Assembly: GCA_002812745.2 (NCBI GenBank)
Contig: NCSJ02000067.1
Span: 62,001-126,000, forward strand
DNA from: Scytalidium lignicola
Lineage: Eukaryota > Ascomycota > Leotiomycetes
Direction of reading: 5' to 3'
DNA length: 64,000 nucleotides
Of this stretch, positions 45,701 to 58,300 are shown piece after piece (the first letter of the stretch is position 1; each line of letters opens with the position of its first letter). The notes beneath the pieces were generated by a model. The model ran no database searches. It was not told the origin of the DNA and saw nothing but the letters and a program-made list of their open reading frames with translations. The position numbers and the translations under genes were made by a program.

Positions 45701-47369
45701 AATATTTGTACATACCCTTCTAAACCCTCTACGGCTATAAAAAACAGGCCAAATACCAAACCCACACTCTGCATTATATTAAACCCCCAATACAAACAAT
45801 GGATAATGAAAAATAGCGGTTCTATAAAATAGAAACAGATTATAAGTCGCCTAGCAAGCTCTGATGAATTACATCTACCGGAAGCGCATTGACATACGCA
45901 GATATGCTTGCCCAAGTTTCCGCCACGATTATTACATCATAGCATAATACACTTATGGCTGTTGATTTGTATGGTATTTAAATTGTACAGCTGAAGGTTC
46001 GTTGCTTCACTGGACGATTGAACCCAAATCTGGACTGCGTTAGCCAGGGATCCGATTCTGGATACGCAGAGAGCACCTAAATTTCGCAGCATCCTAGGTT
46101 TCATTGATTTAAAGTTGGGCATTTTCGCCTGCAATTATGTACCACTTAGCTACAGCATTATCACATAAAGAGAATAATGTCTTCTTGAATAAAGTTAATT
46201 TGGAGCTTCAAAGACAGGACGGCATACAATGTCGATCTTTACAAGCGACACCGTGCAAACCATCTGCCTCCTATTCCAAAGTGCCCATAGAAGGGAAGAA
46301 CCTTATGAAGGTATCCCGGTCATCAGAGGTGAAACAGCAATTCGTCACCTTATCCCACGGTGCTTCAACTAACGCCATATGCAAGGAGGTCTTGCTGACT
46401 CTACTGGCGTGTGCAGCCAGACTTGTCAAAAATGGCAGGAGTATCAAGCAGGCCATGGATCTCATCAAAAATGATGATACTAGAGAAATCATGCGCCCTA
46501 GAATCCTTGATGACTGTCTACACGTCGTCTATTAAAGCTACCTTGAGGCCCTCAGCTCCCAGAGCTTTGGGGAAACGGATAGAGACAATTGTGCATATCA
46601 TGCAGGCCTCGTCTCCACCATACTAAAGGTTTTGGCATTTCAAACGATTCATCAAGCCAACGTTATCGAACATCCACCACCTGGGTTCACCGAATCGACA
46701 ATCGTCGATTCGGATGGCTTCACTTTGTGAGCTCGGATTTAATCTCGATCTCTGTGTCCTAGCTACGGACCCAATGGGTAGTACTTCTCCGTCTGTCTAC
46801 CTCGCCCTCGGCGCATGTGGCGGTTGTAGACTGGGTCATCACTCAGCTCTACAAATTCAAGCACAGTCTCTAACTAAAAAAGTCCCTCTCACCCGTCTCC
46901 CACAGAAAACTGAATTTGGTTGCTTTCTTTGAAGCTTAGTAATACCTTGCCAACACTAACTTAGTTAGTTAACTAACTTTAATATTTAATGAATATATCA
47001 ATATTTGATTTTTTACAAAATGATGTATTATTGTTGTTGAGTTACTGTAATTTTGTAAATTAAGTTAACAAAAATTACTCACTATATAGTACATCTAGTA
47101 GTGAAGGCTAGCCATTGGATGGCCGGGCTGACGTACAGAGTTGCTGCCTTACTACTGGAAGGAGCGATTAAAAGAAAGTGCCCGTTCCGTACCAAACGGC
47201 TTTTAAAGTGATGAGGTAGCGCTAAATAACCAAGCAGACGAATAGTAGAGCAGACCGAAGTTTAGTCCATTTCAATACTGCAAGCCATACTTAGTGCGCA
47301 CGCCATAGGCAGTAACACAGGCAGCACTTTGGAACCTGTATAATCCTTGGATTTCCCGCATTCACCAAC
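45701..47369. other. unassigned region
   Basis: A 132-codon plus-strand frame at 46137-46535 overlaps an equally long open minus-strand frame containing SSIIIFDEIHGLLDTPAIF; neither is convincingly homologous to a known family. A 10-bp-arm palindrome (CCGAATCGAC, loop AATC) is at 46690-46713. 46930-47110 is AT-rich; the last 250 bp are the promoter of the zinc cluster gene at 47370. Confidence 0.4.
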
Positions 47370-49124
47370 ATGTACGGAGTAATGGGGAGCAAGACAACCT
47401 CAGTCGCAAGTAAGACCAGGAAAAGTATGTTGAAAGTCAAAAGTGGCTGCGTTACCTGCAAGTATGTGCCTCAAGGTCCACTTGACCTATGTAACTAATA
47501 TTTCAGGGCTCGCCGCGTGAAATGCGACGAAACAAAGCCTTACTGTCAGAAATGTACCCGTTTTGGACGTAAATGTGGCGGTTACCTTACTCACACACTA
47601 CGAGAGCCCAAGGCGCCAGTCTCTAAACTACAAGACTGTGACCCCCCCTTAAAGAGTCAAACCAAGTTAAGCCTGGGAATCCCACTCCAGCCACCAGGTA
47701 CTGTCCAATTGAAAGACGAGTTGGAAGCACGCTATTTCCGCGTTTTCGAGGAACAAACTTCCAGCGAACTCTCGGGCACTTTTCAGCTTTCTCTTTGGAA
47801 TCGATTCGTTCTACAATCATGTCGGGATGAGCCATTTGTCAAGCATGCGGTGGTAGCTCTTGCTGCTCTAAATGTTTCTTATAAATCTCAGCTCCAATGG
47901 GGTAATACTGACTTGCCAGTACACCTAGAGAATCCAGATGAGCATCAGCGGTTTGCGCTCACGCAGTATGATAAAGCGGTGACGTATATGAGATTGTCAA
48001 TTTCCGATCCGAATCGTGATCTGTGGAAAGCCTTGCTGTCATGCCTGCTTGTTTATTGCTTTGAAAGTTTTCAGGGGAGGAGAGACCTGGCAATATCACA
48101 CGCTCAGAGCGGACAGAAGTTATTTCAAGACAGGATTATCTATCAAACACGTCTTAAAAGCCTGGGCAGCCCATCCTCTTCAAAGACTTGCTCTATGGAA
48201 ATTGATGTCATCCGTGCCTTCGCTCGTCTGGATCTGCTCCTTTTAACTGCTATTGATACAAGAAGTCCCGCCGAGCATCGTGAATTCATCGAATACGAAG
48301 GCTGCACGCCGCTTCCAGGGACGCCATCAGTATTCCGAAGTATAGCGGACGCCAAAATTTACATCGACCTGCTTATGCGGAAAATGGGCCACTTTATGGC
48401 TTCTGCTCTTAGCTGCCGTAATCCCACAATCCTAGGTGGAGAATTGGAGGATAGGCCCCGTAACACGCAGGCCCAAATTTGGTTTGGTAGCAGCATCTAT
48501 AGCTATCAGGGAGCCATGTTGTCCCCCGACCACCACATTCACCACTCCGAATACACGGCCCACTTACGCCGCTGGTTCGCGGCATTTGAACCTCTGGTTC
48601 AACAAGCCTATACAGCGAATGAGAACTCCGATATATGGTATGCAATGGCGCGTCTCCAGATCCATGCCAGAATTATGAAGATCCTGCTTGCAGGTACTCT
48701 ATTCATTTCAGAAAGCTCTTACGATCGCTTTCTTCCTGATTTCAAAGTCGTAGTCGCTTTCGCCTCACGCATTGTCCAGAGGCAGCAACCAAGCTTCAAC
48801 TTCGACCTCTCCCTCATTCCGGAAATAGGAATCGTCGGACTCCGCTGTCGAGATTGGAAAGTACGAAGAGAAGCGTTAGAGCTATTGAAGCAACCAAATT
48901 TCCATTGGGAGGTGTTTTGGAATAAGGATATGCTGGAGGCGTTAGCGAGGGCGGTTATGGAGACAGAGGAAGAGGGGTTGAGATTTGGAGCGGTGATACC
49001 AGAAGCACGGAGAGCAAGAATGTGGACTATTGCTACAGATGAGGTGGGGAGGTGTGCAAACGTAAAGATTTTGCTGAATACAGAGGAGGGATCTGTGATT
49101 AGGGAAAAGGACATTAGATGGTGA
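47370..49124 (+). CDS. Zn2Cys6 transcription factor
   Basis: Nuclear zinc cluster regulator, 569 aa in exons 47370-47461 and 47507-49124; the 45-bp intron splits the cluster. The DNA-binding domain is GCVTCKARRVKC plus DETKPYCQKCTRFGRKC (Cx2Cx6Cx6Cx2Cx6C), close to the N-terminus. The remainder resembles the fungal-specific C-terminal region (DUF3468-like) of regulators such as those with FEEQTSSELSGTF...W and AVVALAALNVSY motifs, rather than the middle-homology domain of the 6048 gene. The Met at 47382 is a possible second start. The damaged NmrA-like gene lies downstream, convergent. No RIP damage. Confidence 0.87.
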
Positions 49125-49455
49125 CGTTTGTGACGAATCTGTATAATGATAGGTATGCTGTGCGAGAATCAAGTACCGATTATGCGGTTAATATCCAAAA
49201 TATCATTTGCTGGATCTTCACAGACTTGAAGGACCCATGATCGTGACATGGTGGATTGGGATGACCAGCGGAGGGATTGGGTGAGGGATTACGTTAGGCA
49301 ACTCTTGGATTTTCTTCATGGAATCCATCAGAAAGTCTCAACGAACTTTTGTGAACATCAAACGCCTTTCAAACAGAATTACGATTTTTGGAACCGGAAC
49401 AAACGAACGTGTCCAGATTGAAGCAGCTAATCTATAAGCCCAGTCGAGGCTGAGG
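49125..49455. other. convergent intergenic region
   Basis: Between the 3' ends of the zinc cluster gene and the NmrA-like gene. No feature recognised. Confidence 0.4.
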
Positions 49456-50461
49456 TCAGCACTTCAGCATTTCTGTCACGGCCTCGTCCAGAGTCCGTTT
49501 GGGCAAGAAAAGTAACTCATTCGCGCTCTGCTGGTACTCTATATAATTCCTGCCATGTCCTGGGACACAACAGATATATCTGATCAATATCATAGCTCCA
49601 GAAAAGTCTCCCTGTGCCATCTTTTCCTGCCCCTCATTTTTCTGCTCTTCCACATTGACGTGCGTAGTCACCCAATGCTTTCCGGTGACCCCCTCCAAAG
49701 ATGCAAGTACTTGATTCTGCGAAACAGTCAAGGAATCGACGTACATTTACTTGTTAGCTGTCTCCTTGTGGAGTAGTAGTGTGTTTTTGACAGCGATACC
49801 AACCGTAGAACAAGTGGTGGTCGACCAGGGAGTGTTTCCATCATTGAAAATTGCAGCTTTTTACTGCTGGATATCATAGCCCATAACGCCTATTTTCAAA
49901 GAACTTGTTGCAGAATCAGCGCTTACCCAGATTATGAAAAAGAGTTATGGTGCGTGTAAGGGTCACGTATGTATATGAACATATGTGTCAAAGAATGCCC
50001 CAGTGATAAATGCTGTCCACATCAAGCTGTCTTCCTCTTTTGTCTTCAAATATTTCACTAACTCTAATTTCCCCCTGAAAAACTGCAGTATGATGGCTAC
50101 AATCTTCTCGTCCAACGTGTCACTGCCAAACTCCGATGGCACAAAGTGTTTCACGCCGGCCTTGATTGCCACGTCAATGAAAGATCTCTGAAGCGACACG
50201 TTAACTGTTGCGATGGTCGAAACGATTGCATCTTGCCCTTGGAAGACACGGAGAAGTTCTGCCTCGGGGTAATGATCGCTGATATGATGAAACTTTGATA
50301 TGCGGAGGAAAGGTGGATGTGGAAGACCTCCGCGAGAAGATAGACACCTTGAAGCGCGAATCAGTTAAGAAGGCGGCGACAATGGAGGGGCCGAGATGGC
50401 CTCCTGCGCCGATTAGGAGCACATTTCGATAACGAACACCATTGTTAGGAGGCTTGAGCAC
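49456..50461 (-). pseudogene. NmrA-like / isoflavone reductase-like protein, damaged
   Basis: NAD(P)-binding atypical short-chain dehydrogenase family. The N-terminus has the dinucleotide motif LLIGAGGHLGPSI; then ...FKVSIFSRRSS, GQDAIVSTIATVN, GVKHFVPSEFGSD, WTAFITGAFFDT, and finally DGNTPWSTTTCSTVG and a C-terminal NELLFLPKRTLDEAV. Two defects are seen. A frame break lies in the run GTTTC (A run 50290-50292 on the plus strand), where one base too many is present. An in-frame TAA at 49861-49863 follows DIQQ. The first looks like the other homopolymer errors in this window; the second is a base substitution. One intron near 49920-49985 is expected but its donor could not be placed. A functional gene is possible only if both are sequencing errors. 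Confidence 0.7.
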
Positions 50462-51200
50462 TGAGTTCGAAATTACAAAGTATGCCGCAGAGTTCGATAT
50501 TCATATTCTTACTGTTACCAGCTACAAGCAAAGCTTGTTGCTCGCTACGCTCGCAAGGCGAGTGCATGCGGAATCCCTTGGCCATGTGATATAGCTTACC
50601 TAATCAACCCCCTTATTTGCTTTTAACCATTACCTCCTTTGAATAGTTATGAATAGAACTATAATAATGGAATCGACTGTAAAGAATTGTACAACAACAC
50701 TTTTATACATTGTCAAAAGAGATCTTAAAGGTACTACTTGTAAGAATAATNAAAAACTTAACTATTGTGGATAACATAACAATACAAAACCATGAACTTA
50801 GTGAAAGGCTCCTTTATTTATAGCCTGTACATGAATAATAACAATGAAACTAGCTTTTATTGACTATAGAAATATATATTTCAACCTTCTACAACAACTT
50901 CCTACTTTCTCTCTTTGTTAACTACATCTATTACTACTATTACTACTACTACTACTACTATTATTACCATTACTAAAATGAACAATCAAATCATTGTTTC
51001 TAATATTACTACTAAGTGTATGGCTATTGTACAGACATTAGCAGTAATGCTAATCGTTCAAGCTGCCTTGCTCTGTCAAGGTAAGCAGATGACCCTAGGC
51101 TATACTCAAAATGATAAGGCCATCATTAGCCAGATAAGAGGAACAGTGATGAATAGCCTTATAGCCTGTAGACATTGCTAGTCTTATAGTAGACTGTTCT
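50462..51200. other. transition to AT-rich block; (TAC/TAT)n microsatellite
   Basis: The first 120 bp are the NmrA-like gene promoter. From 50580 the DNA is AT-rich. A trinucleotide repeat (ACTACTATTACTACTACTAC and similar) runs at about 50930-50970; the Thr/Ile-rich open frame that covers it (50915-51181) is a by-product and has no known domain. Confidence 0.45.
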
Positions 51201-54200
51201 AATTATACATGGTGATAGATAACTTGTTTAGTAATAATTGCTATAATTGTTATTATAACTCCTTAGATGTTCAATACAGTATTCAACAATATAAGTAGTT
51301 AATTTAATGTTATTACAGTTTGTAATTAATTATACATAATGCAAATGAATGTTCAAGCAGCCTAAACTACTTAAAATGTCCTAGCCCTCCTTATTCCTGG
51401 AATAGCCTCAGCTAACAACTTTGATAGCTCCTTAACTTACCTTATGCTTGCTCTTACTTGTGCTCTTCGCCTTGATAGCCCTTGTTATGTTGCTCTGGTT
51501 CTCATTGGACTTGTTAACTCCTTTAAAGCTAATGATGCTAGTAAGTAACGTTATTATCAGATTATACAGTCTATAACTAATAAATTATGAGTAAGTTTTG
51601 CTGTTGCTAACCTTACTCTTGCTCTTGTTATTATATTAACTGTTGTTGCTTTTGTTACTATGCTATTATAAGTTATAAGGCTTAATAATGCTGTTGACTC
51701 CTTTTAAAGCATAGTTTTAAAGGCTTGTAAACTCTTCTATAAGGAGTATTATACTTATAAAGCATATTTATAAATAGAATTAGTTATACTAATTGTAGTT
51801 TTAAATAAAGAAGAATGAAAATCCTATCAAGGGTTTTGATTGTTAATTAATTAAGTGTATAATAAAAGAATGTTATTTACTTTTTTCTTTCTTTATACTT
51901 GTAAATAACCCTTATATATTGGAAGTGTATATATTACAAAGTATAAAGTTATGTATTGATATCTTTTAGAACTTTTAAATATATTATGTTATAAGTTATA
52001 ATAATTCTTATAAGTAAGAGTATAAATAACCCTTTAACAAAAGTATTTCAAGAGATTATTATGTAAAACTAATTATGTGTAAAGATAAGAACTTATAAAT
52101 CAAGGCTAACTTTGTTAAATGATTGACTTTAAGACTTATTTACAGTTATAATAAAGTATATTTGAAGAGGGAATTACTTATAAGAAAATGTAAAAGGTAA
52201 ATTGTTCTTATTCAATATCAACTTAATTTAAGGAATTATATAGACTTGCTTATCCTACTCTTTACTTAGTAGTTGTCCTTCGATCAAGTAATTCCATAGA
52301 GTTATAACAATTATATGTATACTATTATATAAACCTTTTAATGAGTATATATTATAAATCAACATAATTAACACTTTAACTTTTAACATTAACTTAGATA
52401 AAAGTAAACTTAGGATATTTATAACTTATAACACTTTTACAATATACATATAGTTATTATCATCTTCATCATTAACGTTAACTAAGTTTACAAACAAATA
52501 AATGTGTTTAAAGTTAAGGAATTAAGTTATGACTATTTCATTCAATGCTTTTACAATCTTATTCCAAATAGTAAATAGTACTTTACTACAAAAAGCTATA
52601 AGATCCTTAAGTACAACTTAAAGTAAAAGTAAAAGATATACATTATTAAGTAATACTTTTAAGTTTTAAAGCTTAGAAATAGTTAAAGAAATCAAGACAA
52701 GGCTATAAAAAGTTATATTATAAAGTAATAAGCTAATCCATTATATAAAATCAGCCTTTCCTTCTTTTGATTATATATGTATATTAATTCTCAAGTATAG
52801 TTTCTATAATTATAACTATATAAAGGAATACTATAAACAAGTACATATAATATCCACTTAAGTATTACTTATTACTATAAGCAGGATTTGAACAAAATCA
52901 TTACTTAAGATAACAAAGACTTTACTGAACAGGAGATCTTGATTCTTAATGGATTATAAGTCATAGAACAAGTAATAAACAACCTCAAAACAATACTTGT
53001 ATTATATAAAGACTTTATTTTATATGATTAAATTAACATACTAAAGTATAATTGTTAACTTGTTGTTTTTCAAGATTAAACTAACAAAGTTTTTATTTAA
53101 CTTAATTAAGATTCAGAATTGTAAATATACTATATAGTTAGTCAATAATAAAAGTGTTATAATGCTTGTAAAAGTTATACAAAGTATATACTTCTTTAAT
53201 CTACAAAAGTAATAGTATAAGGTTTTGTAGAGGAAAGTCTTATTATTCTCTCTTAACCCTTATAAGTAAAAGTAAGCATTTTACAATTTATTCTCAATAA
53301 TTATAATAATTATATTAAAGTACTTATACTAATCTTGATTTAGTTAAGCTTATATTATTAAGGTAATAATAGCTTCTTTTACAATGTTATATTCTAATAT
53401 AGTTCGATTATAAATAACAAACTAATCAAAGGAAAATATAAGCAAACTAAAGTTAACAATTATCAATTATATATCTTAAAGCTTCTTATTGAGCATGTAC
53501 AAGTTATAATCATACTCTAAATCTTGTAATATCAATAAGAAACTTATATTCTGAAGAGAGTTTAAGAAATAACATAAATCATTATATAAGTAAGACTTGA
53601 ATTGATCTTACAAAGTTATAAGGTTACTTATTAGTTAAGAGTATAAGCTAATAAAGAATACAGTTTGTAAACGACTAGTTAAATTGAATTAGATTGTTTC
53701 TTCAAAGTATCAAAATTATTCTTGGTCATTCTTAGCTAATCCTTAGGTAATATACATAATGTAATACATTAAATGCCAAATATTATTGACTATGTACAAT
53801 TCTTCAAACAATTATAACCTTGTATACAAATAAGTAATAACTGTAAATAAAATCTCTTCTTATATGTTAAGTTATAATAATATATTCGACTAATAGAATA
53901 CTCTTGTTTTCAAAGCTACTAATGTTGATTCTTTGTATTCTACATGTAATACTCTAGAAACTCTTGATATAACCATTGACAACTGTTTTCATGTTAAGCA
54001 TTATACTTNAAAAAAAGTTATAAACTTTAAATTTTGCATTTTAAGCTTAATTATAATAACATCTAACTTTATATTATTATAAAACCATACAGACTATTCT
54101 CTTTAAAGGTATACAAGAAGACATATTATTAAAGGCTATTTTTAATATGTCTTGTATTTTATAAAATGTACAAATGCCTTTATAAGGCTTATATAACAAG

Positions 54201-55100
54201 CTTAAACATATTGTTTAATCTTATTCTGGCTAAGCTTAACAATGAGTATTGAACAGTTATAACCTTTATAAATATATTTATAAATATACTTTATAACTTG
54301 TATTATACTATACAACTTAATGTTAATATAACAATTGAACATTTATAATAAATATAAGTTATAAAGTATTACTTCATGATTATCTCTTATTATCAGTTGT
54401 CTAAATGCATTTAGTTTATACATAAACCTTTGACTATTATTCTTATAGTAATATTCTAAGTATTTATCCTTAGACATAATTATTATGTTTATAAACCTCT
54501 TTAAAAATCTCTTAAAGCATTATAACAATTCTGTTAGAGTTTTACACTTCATACAAAGACTATTAAGGTAATCTAGATTACATAAGTAATAAATTATATA
54601 TATAATTATTAATTCTTATAACACATTATAAAGGTTATGGTTTAAATCAAGGATTTCAACATAAATCACCTTATCAACATTATTTGATAATAACTTAACT
54701 GAATAAAACAATTTGTAAAAGAGGAAATAAATATAAGGAAGACTATGTTTTTAATATTTGATTATAAAGCTATAACCATTATAAAGGCTTAAAATACTAA
54801 CCTTAAATACATTGATTAATTATTACCTTTTAACCTTAAAAACACAAGTTACCAAATCTAGACAATTTATAACAAATTAGCTAAGTAAAAGATTATCCTT
54901 AATCTTTAACTAATTTAAATTTACTGTTATTATAATGAAATAAGTAAGTTTACCAAAGTAATAAATTAAAGTTATTATATCTTGAAATAATTGTTACATT
55001 TAACAATTACTCCTTAAAAATGAAGAAAGAAGTATAATATAATAATCAATATTTATAATATAAGGAAAGAATTGCCTAAGCTTAAACAAAAAGCTGACGA
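51201..55100. other. RIP-decayed AT-rich DNA
   Basis: Stops in all frames, about three quarters A+T by eye, few GC dinucleotides. Probably the 5' part (ORF1 and endonuclease) of the LINE at 55100 and other old repeats. No terminal repeat or domain could be assigned. Direct reading gives no gene. Confidence 0.5.
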
Positions 55101-57137
55101 CAAGCAGTAGTAACAATGACAAAGGATACTCATAAGTTGTAGATGCTTAAACAATAAGTATAAACATGTAATTATATACTTGTTAACTTGCTAAAGATCT
55201 TAAAGTTATATAATAACAACTTAGAAAGACTATTAGCACATATATACAATAAGAAAGCAACAGTGTTTATAGTTAAGTTTTTCCTAAAAGTATAAGTAAA
55301 TTATATCAGATTACAAGATACAAATTAAGCAAGAGTAATTAAGATAAACAAAGGCTACAACAAAGCAACTGTTATACAAGCACTTTATAAGGCTAGAATA
55401 TAGAAGGCACCAAGGCTAGACTAATTAACTAATAGGTTTTTACAAGTTTACAATCAGTCATTACAATGAATTCTAGTAGTCTTAGTCAAAACAAGCTTTA
55501 GATTAGAACACTTTCCTTGTAGTTACTACATAATGAATATGATAGTACTGTAGAAATTAAGTAAGACAATGGAACAATTACAACAGGCTAGAGGATGATG
55601 GCTAATCATACTACTTAGTTATATAACAAAAGTATTCAAAGCTATAATAACTACTCACATTACAAAAGCAACAGAGAAATAAGGATTACTCCTAAAAGGA
55701 CAAATGAGAAATAAACATAGCAGATCTACAGAATTAACAGTAAGGACAATAACAGACATTGTCTATATAACATAAAGTTAAGGTGTTATTACATTATTAC
55801 TACAACTTGATCTTAAAGAAGCATTTAATACAATAGACTACAAGTAATTACAACATATACTCTAGGAGAAAAGCTTCTTATAATGGTTAATAAGCTAGAT
55901 TAACAACTACTTAATAAACAAGATTACTTGTTTATCCTTTAACAATAAAACGACTTAGCTAATCTTAATAAAGGTAGAAGTCTTACAAGGTTTTTTACTC
56001 TTACTAATATTATTTATATTATATATCTTTACTTTATACAATGAATTAAGAAAGATAAAAGGTTTAATTGTAATCAACTTCGCAGATAATACAAACCTTC
56101 TTAACTGTACATACATTATNAAAAAGTTGTTATAAGACATTAAAAAACAAGCTAGAAAATATACAAAAAAGTAAGTAATATACAAAGGTATACAATTTAA
56201 AGTAAGTAAAAGTAAGTTAATATACTTTATATATACTTATATAATAAAGAAGGAGTTAATATACTTTAATAATAAAGAACTGAAGCTTAAAGAATCAGTT
56301 TGTTTTCTAAGGATTTAACTTGATTAATAGCTTAACTTCAAAGCTTATGCAAAGGTAATTAAGAAAAAGCTAATTATACAAACATTTACATTAATAAGAC
56401 TAACAACGAAGATATAAGAATATAACTTTATAAGAGTAAGATAGATTTATATAATAGTTATACAAAGTACAATTATATATAATATTATTATATACTATCA
56501 ACTTACAAAATCTGATGACAATCCAAGGGGAATTAACTATCACTTACTTATAACACAATTACAATATCTTTGTATAATAGTAAGAGCTTATAAAGACATT
56601 CTAATTCAAAGTTTAAAGACAAAGATATTCTGCTTATTATTAAACTTATACTTAAACAAAGGAGTAATAACATTTAAGGATTATCTTAATTATATAAACT
56701 TGAAGTAAGTAATTCACTGAATAAGTAATAAGGCAACAAGACTCTTAAAGAAAAGAAGAAGACATAAGTAGTAAATGAAAAAGCAATTACTTAAAGAAAG
56801 TAACAAATACAAAGTAATATAGTTATAATAATAGAAGGGTTATCAAATAATATTAAAGGCAATTAACATAATTACAACAAGAGATTAAAAGGTAAAATAA
56901 ACTTAAAACTTTAAAGTTATTAAGTTAATTAAGTTATATAATTATACAAAAGTTATAAACTTTTTTNACTTTTGACAAAAAAACATTATTCTTATATAAT
57001 AAGTTAGACAAAGTAGTTAACTTGTTAATTATACAAATTTATATTAACAAAATTAAACTATGAATATATTTGTTTAAATATTATATACTTAATATAAACA
57101 TATTATTATATAATTGTAAACTTGTAAAAAAAAAAAA
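55101..57137 (+). mobile_element. Tad1-like LINE, reverse transcriptase to 3' end, RIP-inactivated
   Basis: Non-LTR retrotransposon. The translation on the plus strand, although full of stops, follows the fungal LINE reverse transcriptase: GLLLKGQMRNKHSRSTELTV (about 55685), LLQLDLKEAFNTIDYK, LSFNNKTT, LILFILYIFTLYNELRKIKG, and FADN at 56079-56090 in place of the catalytic FADD. The thumb/RNase H-proximal part (FNNKELKLKESVCFL, LNFKAYAKVIKKKL, SDDNPRGINYHLL) follows to about 56770. A run of 12 A at 57126-57137 is a plausible 3' poly(A) end. The 5' limit is not defined. Confidence 0.8.
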
Positions 57138-58072
57138 TTTACTATTTAATTATTAATTGTTCAAACTTAGAATAAACAAGAAAGAACTTTAAAATAAGGA
57201 CTTATACAATAAAANGACTTAAAAGAAATATTAAGAAGTTGTTAAGGATATAAATAAATTATTAATTAAGTATTAATTATAAGAAGGTTATAAGAGTATA
57301 AATTAGTAGTATAACTAAGAATCTAAGAGCAAAACAAGATAATGGTGAAGTAACAGCATTTTAAAGAATTGAACTATTAACTATTAACTTAACAGTACAG
57401 TAAAACTCTTCTTAACCAAGTTAATAAGTTGAGTATTAGACAAGAAGATAATAAAGATAAAGCAGGGCAATTACACTTAAGCAGATAAAGAACAGTATAA
57501 AGGTTTTCACTTAATTAAAGAGTTAACACAATTTCTTGTATAACAGTATAATTATCCTGTATACCCTTAAGGTAACCTTATAACTTATAGTATAAGAATA
57601 ATAATATGTTAAAAATTAAAAGAATAGTTTAAATGTTAAGATACTTTTTTATTATTATCATTAGAGTTAAATTAATAAGTAATGTTTGAAAAGACTATTA
57701 AAACTATAAGTTAAACTTAAGAAGTAAACAGTATACTCAAAGTATTTCTTGAAGATAAGGAAGAATAATAAGGATATAAACTAAGTAAAGTTTATTAGTT
57801 TGACAAAGAATATCTTGAGAAAAANGATTAAGGTTATTGATTATATAGAAAAAAGTAATATTAAATAATGTTAAGTAATAAAAGTTAATAATATATAAGG
57901 AGAAAGACTTTTTCACAAGATAATTAACTTTATAAAACATACTTTTCATAAGAATATAAATGTTATAATTAACTTAAGGAGTAATATAAATCTAATATCT
58001 ATATAAACAGTAGAGAAATTAAGAATTTACATTATTATTAAGTTAATAAGATATTTAATCAAAATAGTTAAT
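57138..58072. other. RIP-decayed AT-rich DNA
   Basis: No domain or repeat boundary recognised between the presumed LINE tail and the copia LTR. It contains Ns at 57216 and 57826 after A runs. Probably an older repeat. Confidence 0.4.
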
Positions 58073-58300
58073 TGTTAGTTCACCTTTACAGTGAATGTAC
58101 ATCTTTAATATATAAAGGTAATATATGTTGATATAATAGTTGATTATTGTTAGTTATAAGTAAGTTTATACTATAGTAGTTATATAAAGAGTATTATTAT
58201 ATAATACTACCTTCTTTTACTACAACTAAACTAACCTTATCTTATCTACACATATACTTAATCTACACATGATTCTAGCTTATATATGATTATACTAACA
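58073..58300 (-). repeat. 3' LTR of the copia element (RIP-decayed)
   Basis: Homologous over its whole length to the solo LTR at 29317-29683 apart from the MITE; differences are almost all C-to-T or G-to-A. Read on the minus strand it starts TGTTAG and ends GAACTAACA. It borders the copia polyprotein relic, which identifies it as the 3' LTR of an element on the minus strand. Confidence 0.8.

Noticed and set aside
50915..51181. Thr/Ile-rich open frame that might be a small secreted protein
   Set aside because: Its N-terminus is the translation of an (ACT)n-type microsatellite; no signal peptide cleavage pattern or homologue is apparent.
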